Assembly: GCA_937923585.1 (NCBI GenBank)
Contig: CALDSM010000072.1
Location: forward strand, 1 to 8,883
DNA: 8,883 bases
Reading direction: 5' to 3'
DNA from: an uncultured bacterium
GTDB taxonomy: Bacteria; Hydrogenedentota; Hydrogenedentia; Hydrogenedentales; CAITNO01
This document shows, piece by piece, positions 1 through 5,413 of this stretch. Under the pieces are notes generated by a model. The model was not told the origin of the DNA, did no database searches, and saw only the letters and a list, made by a program, of their open reading frames with translations. Made by a program: the position numbers and the translations under genes. Numbering within the stretch: the stretch's first letter is position 1; every line of letters starts with the position of its first letter.

Positions 1-1
1 C

Positions 2-919
2 TACGCCTGCTCAGCGACCTCGCTTTCCTATCTCGCCCATTCCGTGCTGTGCGCGCACAACCTTTCTTGCAACGGTTCGGAGGAACAGAAACAGAAGTAC
101 CTTCCCGACCTGGCGTCGGGCAAGAAGATCGGCGCGATCGCCATGACCGAGCCGGGGGCCGGTTCGGATGTGCTGTCCATCTCGACCTTCGCCGAGAAGT
201 CCGGCGACGAATACCTGATCAGCGGCAGCAAGACCTTCATCACCAACGCGCCGGTGGCGGACACGTTTCTGGTGTACGTGCGGACCGACAAGGATACGGG
301 TCCGATGGGGATCAGCCAGTTCATCATCGAGCGCGGCTTCCCCGGTTTCTCCGTGGGCAAGCCGCTGAAGAAGATGGGCATGAAGGGATCGCCCACGTCG
401 GAGATCTTTTTCGACAACTGCCGCGTGCCCGTCGAGAACCTCGTGCGCGGCGAGAATCAGGCGCTGGGCATTCTGCTGGGCGGGCTGGACGTGGAGCGCA
501 CCGTGGGCGCCTCGATGGCGGTGGGCGCGGGCCGGCTGGCGCTGGACCGGGCGCTCGCCTACGCGAAGGAACGAAAGCAGTTTGGAAAGCCGCTGGTCGC
601 GTTCGAGATGGTGATGGAGAAACTGGCGAACATGAGCATGGAAATTGAGGCCGCGCGGCTGCTGACGCACAAGGCGGCGGTGCTGTGCGACCAGGGCGTG
701 CCCTGCTCGATGGAGGCGTCGCATGCGAAGCTGTTCGGCTCGGAGATGGCGGTGCGCGCCGCGTCGCACGCGGTGCAGATCCTGGGCGGCTACGGGTACA
801 TGCAGGAATACGAGGTGGAGCGCATTCTGCGGGACGTGACGATGGCCACCATCGGCGGCGGCACCTCGGAGATACAGCGGCTCATCATCGCGCGCGAGAT
901 TGCCGGACTGAACCGTTGA
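2..919 (+). CDS. Acyl-CoA dehydrogenase, 5'-truncated by window edge
   Basis: FAD-dependent alpha,beta-dehydrogenation of an acyl-CoA, the first oxidative step of a beta-oxidation-like pathway; electrons would pass to ETF. The reading frame is open from the first full codon at position 2, so the gene starts upstream; 305 residues are visible of the usual ~380. The GTG at 44 lies inside the conserved middle domain and is not the start. Family signatures: MTEPGAGSD (FAD/substrate region, visible residues ~50-58), TSEIFFDNCRVP, ERKQFGKPL, the C-terminal LGGYGYMQEYEVERILRD helix and GTSEIQRLIIAREIAG. The position that holds the catalytic Glu in medium- and short-chain enzymes is Gly here (IGGGTSEIQ, codon 857-859). 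A Glu occurs instead in LDVER (codon 494-496), the position used by isovaleryl-CoA and long-chain dehydrogenases. This suggests a branched or bulky substrate (inference). It is followed after 18 nt by the PHP gene. The family is certain; the substrate is not. Confidence 0.95.
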   Translation, partial: YACSATSLSYLAHSVLCAHNLSCNGSEEQKQKYLPDLASGKKIGAIAMTEPGAGSDVLSISTFAEKSGDEYLISGSKTFITNAPVADTFLVYVRTDKDTGPMGISQFIIERGFPGFSVGKPLKKMGMKGSPTSEIFFDNCRVPVENLVRGENQALGILLGGLDVERTVGASMAVGAGRLALDRALAYAKERKQFGKPLVAFEMVMEKLANMSMEIEAARLLTHKAAVLCDQGVPCSMEASHAKLFGSEMAVRAASHAVQILGGYGYMQEYEVERILRDVTMATIGGGTSEIQRLIIAREIAGLNR

Positions 920-928
920 CAACGCATT

Positions 929-932
929 GGAG
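929..932 (+). promoter_or_regulatory. Ribosome binding site of the PHP gene
   Basis: GGAG lies 5 nt before the GTG at 938 and just downstream of the acyl-CoA dehydrogenase stop. It supports the GTG start, and the PHP metal motif HxH then begins at residue 7, as is usual for this family. Confidence 0.6.
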
Positions 933-937
933 TTGAA

Positions 938-1534
938 GTGCTGAAAGGCGGTCTGCACATGCACACGACGTGCTCCGACGGCAACCTGACGCCGGAGGAA
1001 GTGCTTCGCGTGTACCGCGACCTGGAGTTCGATTTCATCGCGCTGACGGACCACGACTACCTGCTGAAACCGGATGCCTATGCGGCGGTACCGGATGCGT
1101 TTGAGGGAATGCTGGTGTTCAAGGGCGTTGAGAAGACCGTCTTCTGCCGGGGCTACCTGCACGTCAACCATGTGTACGGCGACCGCGAGGTGCTGCGCAT
1201 CCTCAACCATCCCGCGGAATTCGCGCAGACCGCGGAGCAGGTGATCGCGCGGCTGGAAGAGCTCGGCCGCATCGTCGCCATAGACGCGGTCGAGGTGTCG
1301 TACTACGGGTTCTACACGCCCGAGTTTGACGTGGATGCCATTCCCCATCCGAAGGTCGTGTCCGACGATTCCCACACGCTGGAGGGATGCGGCCGGGCAT
1401 GGATTGAGGTGGACTGCGAAAAGGACAAGGACTCCATTCTCCGCGCCGTCCGGGACGGGCGGGCACGCATCGGTTACAAGGGCACGGCGCGCCAGTCGGC
1501 GTGGTCCGGCCGGGGAGACAGCAACCGTGGCTAG
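938..1534 (+). CDS. PHP-domain metal-dependent phosphoesterase-like protein
   Basis: A 198-residue stand-alone PHP domain, the fold of trinuclear-metal phosphoesterases such as histidinol phosphatase and the DNA polymerase III proofreading domain. Metal-ligand motifs are visible in order: LHMHTTCSDG (H7, H9, D14), ALTDHD (D38, H39), FKGVEKT (E65), LHVNH (H75, H78), LNHP (H91) and VSDDSH (D144, H146). The set looks complete, so the protein is probably active and cytoplasmic (no signal peptide). The substrate cannot be read from sequence. At ~200 residues it is at the short end of the family, and residues 180-198 (Gly/Arg/Ser-rich) look like a loose tail. The start is GTG 938, supported by GGAG 5 nt upstream. 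The 3' end overlaps the next gene by 8 nt, so it is translationally coupled to the thiolase. A PHP protein has no established role in acyl-CoA oxidation; possible jobs are hydrolysis of a phosphorylated or adenylated pathway intermediate (inference). Confidence 0.9.
   Translation: MLKGGLHMHTTCSDGNLTPEEVLRVYRDLEFDFIALTDHDYLLKPDAYAAVPDAFEGMLVFKGVEKTVFCRGYLHVNHVYGDREVLRILNHPAEFAQTAEQVIARLEELGRIVAIDAVEVSYYGFYTPEFDVDAIPHPKVVSDDSHTLEGCGRAWIEVDCEKDKDSILRAVRDGRARIGYKGTARQSAWSGRGDSNRG
1512..1517 (+). promoter_or_regulatory. Ribosome binding site deciding the first thiolase start
   Basis: GGGGAG, 9 nt before the GTG at 1527, inside the 3' end of the PHP gene. It fixes the start at 1527: the same frame is open back to 1326, but thiolase-like sequence (RRVAICAVAQTKF) begins only after this GTG. 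Confidence 0.6.
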
Positions 1535-2669
1535 ACGTGTGGCAATCTGCGCGGTGGCGCAAACCAAGTTTGAACCCAGCAAATGGGATGTGCGGATGCA
1601 GGGCCTGCTGTGGGAGGTCGTCAAAGATGTCCGCGGGCAGACAGGTCTCGATTTCGGCGGCGGCGGCATTGACGGCGCCGTCACGGTGTCGGACGACCTG
1701 TTTGACGCGCGCACCATTTCCAACGGCGGCATCGTTGACGTGGTGGGCGGGCATTACGGGTCCGAGGAGAAAGTCGCGGCGGACGGCGCGCAGGGCGTGT
1801 ACTACGCCGCCGCAACCATCCTCTCCGGCCACCACGAGGTCGTGCTGCTGGCGGGGCACTGCAAGGAATCGCAGGCAGCCAGCCGCAACATGGTGACCCA
1901 TCTCGCGTTCGACCCCTTCCACACGCGGTCGGTCGGGCTCGACTACCTCTGCGCGGCGGCGCTGCAGGCGCAGGCCTACCTGGCGCGCTCGGGAATCGCC
2001 GAGACCCAACTGGCCGACCTGGTGGTGCGCTCGCGGGAATGGGCCGCCAAGAATCCCGTCGCGCAGGAAACCGCGCCCACGACGCGCGAGGCGGTGCTGG
2101 CCTCGCCCATGATCGCCGACCCCATCCGCCGCGATTTCATGTATCCCGTTTCCGACGGCGCCGTCGCCCTGATTCTGGCCAGCGAGGACCGCGCGAAGGA
2201 TCTGACCGACAGGCCGGTCTGGATTACCGGGCTCGGCAACTGCCATGACAGTTTCTTCCTTGGCGAGCGCGACCTGGCGGGCAACTTCGCGCTGGAGCGC
2301 GCCGCAGAGCGGGCCTATGCCATGGCGGGCGTTACAGATCCGACAGCCGCGTTTGACGTGGCCGAGATTGCCGACCAATACGCGCATCAACTGCCCCAAT
2401 ACGCCGAAGGGCTCGGGCTCACCGGGTCGGTCGGTGGAAAGCGGTGGCTGGAAGGCGGCTGGCCGGAGCGGCAGAACGTGAACCGCTCGGGCGGCATGCT
2501 GGCGGGCAACCCGCTCATGCTGGGCGGGCTGGCGCGGGTGGCGGAGGCCGCGATTCAATTGCGCGGCGCGGCGGGCGAACGGCAGGTGCCGGGCGCGAAA
2601 CGCGCCGTCGCCCAGGGCGGGACCGGCCCCGCGGGACAGCTTCAGACGGTCGTGGTGCTGGAAAGTTAG
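1527..2669 (+). CDS. Thiolase-superfamily protein 1 (SCP2-thiolase/Ltp-like), catalytic Cys and His replaced
   Basis: A 380-residue thiolase-fold protein of the SCP2-thiolase/lipid-transfer type. Seen: the N-terminal strand RRVAICAVAQTKF; the helix-strand block with HEVVLLAGHCKESQ (residues 103-116); FMYPVSDGAVALILAS (204-219), which is the SDGA motif; DVAEIADQYAHQ (277-288); and the C-terminal block with SGGMLAGNPLMLGGLARVAEAAIQLRG (321-347). By hand alignment the nucleophilic Cys position is Ala84 (VAADGA), and the His of the GHPxGATG motif is Asn328 (GNPL). The C-terminal Cys loop reads GGTGPAGQLQTVVVLE and also lacks Cys. Ordinary thiolysis is therefore unlikely. Known thiolase-fold relatives without the Cys include the retro-aldolase Ltp2, which works with a DUF35 partner. 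The start is GTG 1527, overlapping the PHP stop by 8 nt; the longer open frame upstream is PHP shadow. A second thiolase follows after 15 nt and two DUF35 genes after that, suggesting a heteromeric complex (inference). Confidence 0.9.
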   Translation: MARRVAICAVAQTKFEPSKWDVRMQGLLWEVVKDVRGQTGLDFGGGGIDGAVTVSDDLFDARTISNGGIVDVVGGHYGSEEKVAADGAQGVYYAAATILSGHHEVVLLAGHCKESQAASRNMVTHLAFDPFHTRSVGLDYLCAAALQAQAYLARSGIAETQLADLVVRSREWAAKNPVAQETAPTTREAVLASPMIADPIRRDFMYPVSDGAVALILASEDRAKDLTDRPVWITGLGNCHDSFFLGERDLAGNFALERAAERAYAMAGVTDPTAAFDVAEIADQYAHQLPQYAEGLGLTGSVGGKRWLEGGWPERQNVNRSGGMLAGNPLMLGGLARVAEAAIQLRGAAGERQVPGAKRAVAQGGTGPAGQLQTVVVLES

Positions 2670-2684
2670 GGAGCGGAAGACGCC

Positions 2685-3878
2685 ATGAAGAAGAACAGAA
2701 ACGTCGCCGTCATCGGCAGCGGCATGTCGGCCTTTTCGAGCCACCGCGAGGAGGTCAACCAGCCGGAGATGATTCACGAGGCGGTGGTGGAGGCGCTGCA
2801 GGACGCGGGCGTCACCCTGGAAGACGTGGACTGCGTGCTGCACGGGAACATGGAACTCTTCGAGATGGTCCACCAGCCGGACATGTGGCATGTCATCGGC
2901 GACGGGGCCTGGGGCAAGTCGGGGATTCGCCTGACCACGGGCGGCACCACCGGCGCCACGCTGGCCTGCGCGGCCGACAACCTGGTTGCGTCGGGACTGC
3001 ACCAGGTCGTGCTGGCCATTGGGTTTGAGAAGCTGCAGGAGGGCCACACCACCGGCGGCATCACCAACATGGCCGATCCGCTCTGGGGCCGCAGCCTGCA
3101 AACGGGCGCGCTCACGGGCACCGGCGCGCAGAAGGTCATTGACGAGTTCGGGCCGGACCGGGCACGGCTGGCCGCAATGAAATACCGGACTATCATGGAC
3201 GAGCACGCGATGCGCAACGCCAAGGCGCACCGCGCGCTGCGGCTCGAACGCAGGTACATCAGGGAAACGGCCGAGAACTCGCCGCCGCTGGCGGGCGAAC
3301 TGCGGATGATCCACATGTGCTCGCAGAGCGACGGCGCCTGCGCCGTGGTGTTCGCGTCGGAGGAGAAGGTGGCCGAATTGCAGGCCAACCCCGCGTGGAT
3401 CGTGGATCACGAGACGGTACACCGCGAGGAAACGATGATCTTCGGCAAGGGGAAAAACACGCACCGGGTGGCGGCGGAACGGTTGTTCCGGCGGACCGGA
3501 ATCACCGACCCGCGCAGGGAGATTGACCTGCTCGAAATGTACGATCCGTCGGCGTGGTGGGCGGTGGACTGGCTGCGCGACTTTCTGCTGCTGGAGGGCG
3601 ACGAGGCTGTCCGGATGGTGGAGAACGACGAGATCACGATGGACGGCGCCTTCCCGGTGAACCCCTCGGGCGGCGTCACCGCGAGCAACCCCATCGGCGC
3701 CACGGCGCTGGTGCGCGTGGCGGAGGCGGCCATGCAGATACGGGGCACGGCCGGCAGCCACCAGGTGTCCAAGCCCGTCCGCCGCGCGCTGGCCTCCGGC
3801 TTCGGCGGCTCGCTGTGGACCGTGCTGATGCTGCTGTCGAAAGAGAAGCCCGAACTGGGAGCGGCGAACCATGGGTAA
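2685..3878 (+). CDS. Thiolase-superfamily protein 2 (SCP2-thiolase/Ltp-like), catalytic residues replaced
   Basis: A 397-residue thiolase-fold protein, clearly different from its neighbour. Seen: NVAVIGSGMSAF at the N-terminus; HEAVVEALQDAGVTLEDVDCVLHG (31-54), typical of SCP2-type thiolases; HQVVLAIGFEKLQEG (106-120); SQSDGACAVVFAS (213-225); DLLEMYDPSAWWAVDWLRD (281-299), the usual E-x-Y/H-D block; and VNPSGGVTASNPIGAT (325-340). By hand alignment the nucleophilic Cys is Gly87 (LTTGGTTGA), the GHP His is Asn335 (SNPIGAT), and the C-terminal Cys loop is SGFGGSLWTVLML with no Cys. Tyr286 sits in the helix that carries catalytic groups in relatives and is a candidate acid/base for aldol-type chemistry (inference). 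The ATG at 2685 has GGAAG 5 nt upstream. The 3' end overlaps the first DUF35 gene by 8 nt. It could be a catalytic aldolase subunit, or a structural partner of thiolase 1. Confidence 0.9.
   Translation: MKKNRNVAVIGSGMSAFSSHREEVNQPEMIHEAVVEALQDAGVTLEDVDCVLHGNMELFEMVHQPDMWHVIGDGAWGKSGIRLTTGGTTGATLACAADNLVASGLHQVVLAIGFEKLQEGHTTGGITNMADPLWGRSLQTGALTGTGAQKVIDEFGPDRARLAAMKYRTIMDEHAMRNAKAHRALRLERRYIRETAENSPPLAGELRMIHMCSQSDGACAVVFASEEKVAELQANPAWIVDHETVHREETMIFGKGKNTHRVAAERLFRRTGITDPRREIDLLEMYDPSAWWAVDWLRDFLLLEGDEAVRMVENDEITMDGAFPVNPSGGVTASNPIGATALVRVAEAAMQIRGTAGSHQVSKPVRRALASGFGGSLWTVLMLLSKEKPELGAANHG
3857..3861 (+). promoter_or_regulatory. Ribosome binding site of DUF35 gene 1
   Basis: GGGAG, 9 nt before the ATG at 3871, inside the end of the thiolase 2 gene. 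It supports the start that gives an 8-nt overlap between the two genes. Confidence 0.5.
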
Positions 3879-4371
3879 GGAAAACAACGCTCAGGAACTG
3901 ATTGTGTCGCGGCAGGTGCTGTCCATTCCGCAGCACTTCTCGACGGGCCCGGTCATGGGCCGGTTCCTCCGGGAACTGCGCGACAACAGGCGCATCATGG
4001 CGAACAAATGCCCGAAGTGCGGACGGCACCAGTTGCCGCCGCGCGAGGTCTGCGCCGTGTGCCATGTCGAGGCCACCGAGTGGGACGAGTTGCCGCCGGT
4101 GGGCACCATCCGCGATTTCGACATCATCTTCTATGCCAGCCCGGACCCGCTGACCGGCGAAACGCGAAAGGTGCCCTACGTGCTGTGCTGGGTGGACCTG
4201 GACGGGACACAGGGCGACGCGCCGCTCTGGCACCTGCTCGACGTGGACGACCTCGGCAAGGTGCGGCGCGGCGTGCGCGTGCGGGTGGTCTTCGCCGACG
4301 ATCGCCACGGCACCACCGAGGACATCCGGCATTTTGAAATCATTCAAGACAACGAGGGTTCAGGATCATGA
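3871..4371 (+). CDS. DUF35 (zinc-ribbon/OB-fold) protein 1
   Basis: A 166-residue protein of the DUF35/ChsH2-C family, acyl-CoA-binding partners of thiolase-fold or MaoC enzymes. Order: an N-terminal helical region (residues 20-44, with FLRELRDNRRIMANKC), a rubredoxin-like zinc knuckle with C47, C50, C61 and C64 (CPKCG...CAVCH), then an OB-fold from about residue 68 to 155 (GTIRDFDIIFYASPD, VPYVLCWVDLDG, GVRVRVVFADD). All four Cys are present, so zinc binding is expected. In the archaeal thiolase/HMG-CoA synthase complex, BbsAB and Ltp2-ChsH2, a DUF35 protein helps hold the substrate CoA or bridges subunits. Position directly after two thiolases fits that role. It overlaps thiolase 2 by 8 nt and the second DUF35 gene by 4 nt (ATGA), indicating coupled translation. 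Cytoplasmic; no signal peptide. Confidence 0.93.
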   Translation: MGKENNAQELIVSRQVLSIPQHFSTGPVMGRFLRELRDNRRIMANKCPKCGRHQLPPREVCAVCHVEATEWDELPPVGTIRDFDIIFYASPDPLTGETRKVPYVLCWVDLDGTQGDAPLWHLLDVDDLGKVRRGVRVRVVFADDRHGTTEDIRHFEIIQDNEGSGS

Positions 4372-4823
4372 GCAGTGAAAAGGACTGCGCGTTTGTCATT
4401 GAGGGAAAGATGGCCCTTCCCTACCAGTACTTCGCGGGGGCCGTGGGCAGCAGATTTATTGTCGCGCTGCGCGACGGGCGGCAGATTCTCGGGGTGCGGT
4501 GCCCGCAGTGCGAGAAGACTTTCGTGCCGCCGCGCCAAACCTGTGAGCGCTGTTTTGCGCCGCTCACGGACCACTGGGTGGACGTCGGTCCCGGAGGCGT
4601 CGTAACGGGCTTCACCGTCGTGCGCTATGCCGAGCCGTACCAGCCCAAGGAGCCGCCCTATGTGCTGGCGCTGATCAAGCTGGACGGCACGGACACGCCC
4701 CTGACGCATTTGGTGGAGTGCGGCGATGTCGCAAACGCCAGAGTGGGCATGCGCGTGCGGGCGGTGTTTTCCGAAGAACCGAAGGACAACATCCTGAACA
4801 TTTCACACTTCGCTGTGGAGTAA
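4368..4823 (+). CDS. DUF35 (zinc-ribbon/OB-fold) protein 2
   Basis: A second, non-identical DUF35 protein of 151 residues. Order: an N-terminal region with LPYQYFAGAVGSRFIVALRDG (17-37), a zinc knuckle with C45, C48, C59 and C62 (CPQCE...CERCF), then an OB-fold (GVVTGFTVVRYAEPYQPKEPPYVLALIKLDG and GMRVRAVFSEE) ending at ISHFAVE. The zinc ligands are complete. It differs from DUF35 protein 1 over most positions outside the Cys and PP-R motif, so this is not a recent tandem copy. The ATG overlaps the previous stop as ATGA; GAGGG lies 9 nt upstream. Two DUF35 proteins beside two thiolases suggest one DUF35 per thiolase, or a single mixed complex (inference). It is the last member of the unbroken overlapping run; the next frame begins 78 nt downstream. 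Confidence 0.93.
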   Translation: MSSEKDCAFVIEGKMALPYQYFAGAVGSRFIVALRDGRQILGVRCPQCEKTFVPPRQTCERCFAPLTDHWVDVGPGGVVTGFTVVRYAEPYQPKEPPYVLALIKLDGTDTPLTHLVECGDVANARVGMRVRAVFSEEPKDNILNISHFAVE

Positions 4824-4842
4824 CAGCGGCCGTTTTGAATTG

Positions 4843-4881
4843 CGCTGGCTTGCGCGATCGGATTGAATCGGCATGCCAGCG
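4843..4881 (+). repeat. Imperfect stem-loop between DUF35 gene 2 and the next ribosome site
   Basis: CGCTGGC (4843-4849) can pair with GCCAGCG (4875-4881), with a possible inner 4-bp stem CGAT (4855-4858)/ATCG (4867-4870). No T-run follows, so it does not look like an intrinsic terminator. It could be an intercistronic mRNA hairpin; it could also be chance in GC-rich DNA. Confidence 0.35.
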
Positions 4882-4889
4882 TGACTCAC

Positions 4890-4893
4890 GGAG
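4890..4893 (+). promoter_or_regulatory. Ribosome binding site before the interrupted frame
   Basis: GGAG, 8 nt before the ATG at 4902. Spacing and sequence are as good as those of the neighbouring genes, which argues that translation starts here. Confidence 0.45.
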
Positions 4894-4901
4894 AATTGAC
4901 C

Positions 4902-5147
4902 ATGGTTAAGCACGCCGAGTCTCACGACACGCCCGAGTCTGCCGCATTCAAGCGGTACGACCTGTCCGCGGGCATGTGAGTATCGGCGGAAAACGTGGTT
5001 TGGAAATCACTTGCGGGACTGGGTACAGGTCGGGTAGAATTACACTTAGGCCGCAAGAACCGGCTGCTCATGAAGTTGCACGGCAGCCCGCTCGGCCCCA
5101 TACTGGTTTGGGCATTGGCCCGAAAACGCTGGGAGTCGCGCAAATGA
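4902..5147 (+). pseudogene. Interrupted short reading frame, unrecognised product, in-frame TGA at 4977-4979
   Basis: From ATG 4902 the frame reads 25 codons (starting MVKHAESHDTPESAAF), meets TGA at 4977-4979, then stays open for another 55 codons to TGA 5145-5147. That last stop overlaps the ATG of the zinc-ribbon gene as ATGA, the junction expected of a real gene in an operon. The 5' end has a GGAG site at 8 nt. The first 25 codons have high G/C in the third position, like the neighbours; the part after the TGA is less biased. It includes a basic and hydrophobic C-terminal stretch (HGSPLGPILVWALARKRW). I do not recognise the protein. Explanations: a nonsense mutation or assembly error (TGG to TGA would restore Trp), a 25-residue leader peptide followed by a separate ~50-residue frame from GTG 4995, or recoding of TGA. 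Other genes here use TGA as stop, so genome-wide recoding is unlikely. Confidence 0.4.
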
Positions 5148-5395
5148 CCGCATTGGAAAGTCTGAAACCGGCATGCACGGTTCCCGAACCGGGCAAGGCG
5201 CGGCTTCATCTGTACGTTTCCTGCAATTCCTGCGGTTCGCCGTTTCTCGTCAACACATCGGCAAAGAAGAAAAAGAAATGTCCGGCCTGTGCCAAAGCCG
5301 CCAGTTTTCCCCTGCACGGCATTCTGCAGTTCGCCCTTCACCCGGAGGACTTCAGTCTTCAGACGCCGGACTTCCCCCCCATTCCCTCCTTTTGA
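5144..5395 (+). CDS. Small zinc-ribbon protein, function unknown
   Basis: An 83-residue protein with two CxxC pairs, C27/C30 (SCNSCG) and C46/C49 (KCPACA), 15 residues apart: a zinc ribbon. A run of five lysines (41-45) sits directly before the second pair, and the C-terminal third (residues 55-83) is hydrophobic and Pro/Phe-rich, ending PDFPPIPSF. The start ATG 5144 has GGGAG 8 nt upstream and overlaps the preceding stop as ATGA. The frame is open further back to 4976, but that stretch has poor codon bias. MaoC follows after 18 nt on the same strand. I recognise no family. The four-Cys layout loosely echoes the zinc knuckle of the DUF35 proteins but there is no OB-fold, so it is not a DUF35 protein. 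It may be a small accessory or nucleic-acid-binding protein (inference). It could also be a non-functional frame. Confidence 0.55.
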   Translation: MTALESLKPACTVPEPGKARLHLYVSCNSCGSPFLVNTSAKKKKKCPACAKAASFPLHGILQFALHPEDFSLQTPDFPPIPSF

Positions 5396-5398
5396 GCG

Positions 5399-5404
5399 AA
5401 AGGG
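5399..5404 (+). promoter_or_regulatory. Ribosome binding site deciding the MaoC start
   Basis: AAAGGG lies 9 nt before ATG 5414 but only 3 nt before the in-frame TTG at 5408, so ATG 5414 is the better start. Confidence 0.5.
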
Positions 5405-5413
5405 CTTTTGCCC

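Noticed and set aside
1326..1526. Longer N-terminus for thiolase 1
   Set aside because: This stretch overlaps the conserved end of the PHP gene in another frame; the thiolase fold begins right after GTG 1527, which has its own ribosome site.
11..1732. 573-codon open frame on the minus strand
   Set aside because: Antisense shadow of the ACAD and PHP genes; composition is Arg/His/Val-rich and matches no family, while the plus strand carries clear family motifs.
1203..3887. 894-codon open frame on the minus strand
   Set aside because: It lies antisense to the PHP, thiolase 1 and thiolase 2 genes, has low-complexity Arg/His/Gln-rich sequence without motifs, and arises from the strong G/C bias of the real genes.
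4976..5143. Longer N-terminus for the zinc-ribbon protein
   Set aside because: Poor third-position bias and no ribosome site at GTG 4976; ATG 5144 has GGGAG at 8 nt and an ATGA junction.
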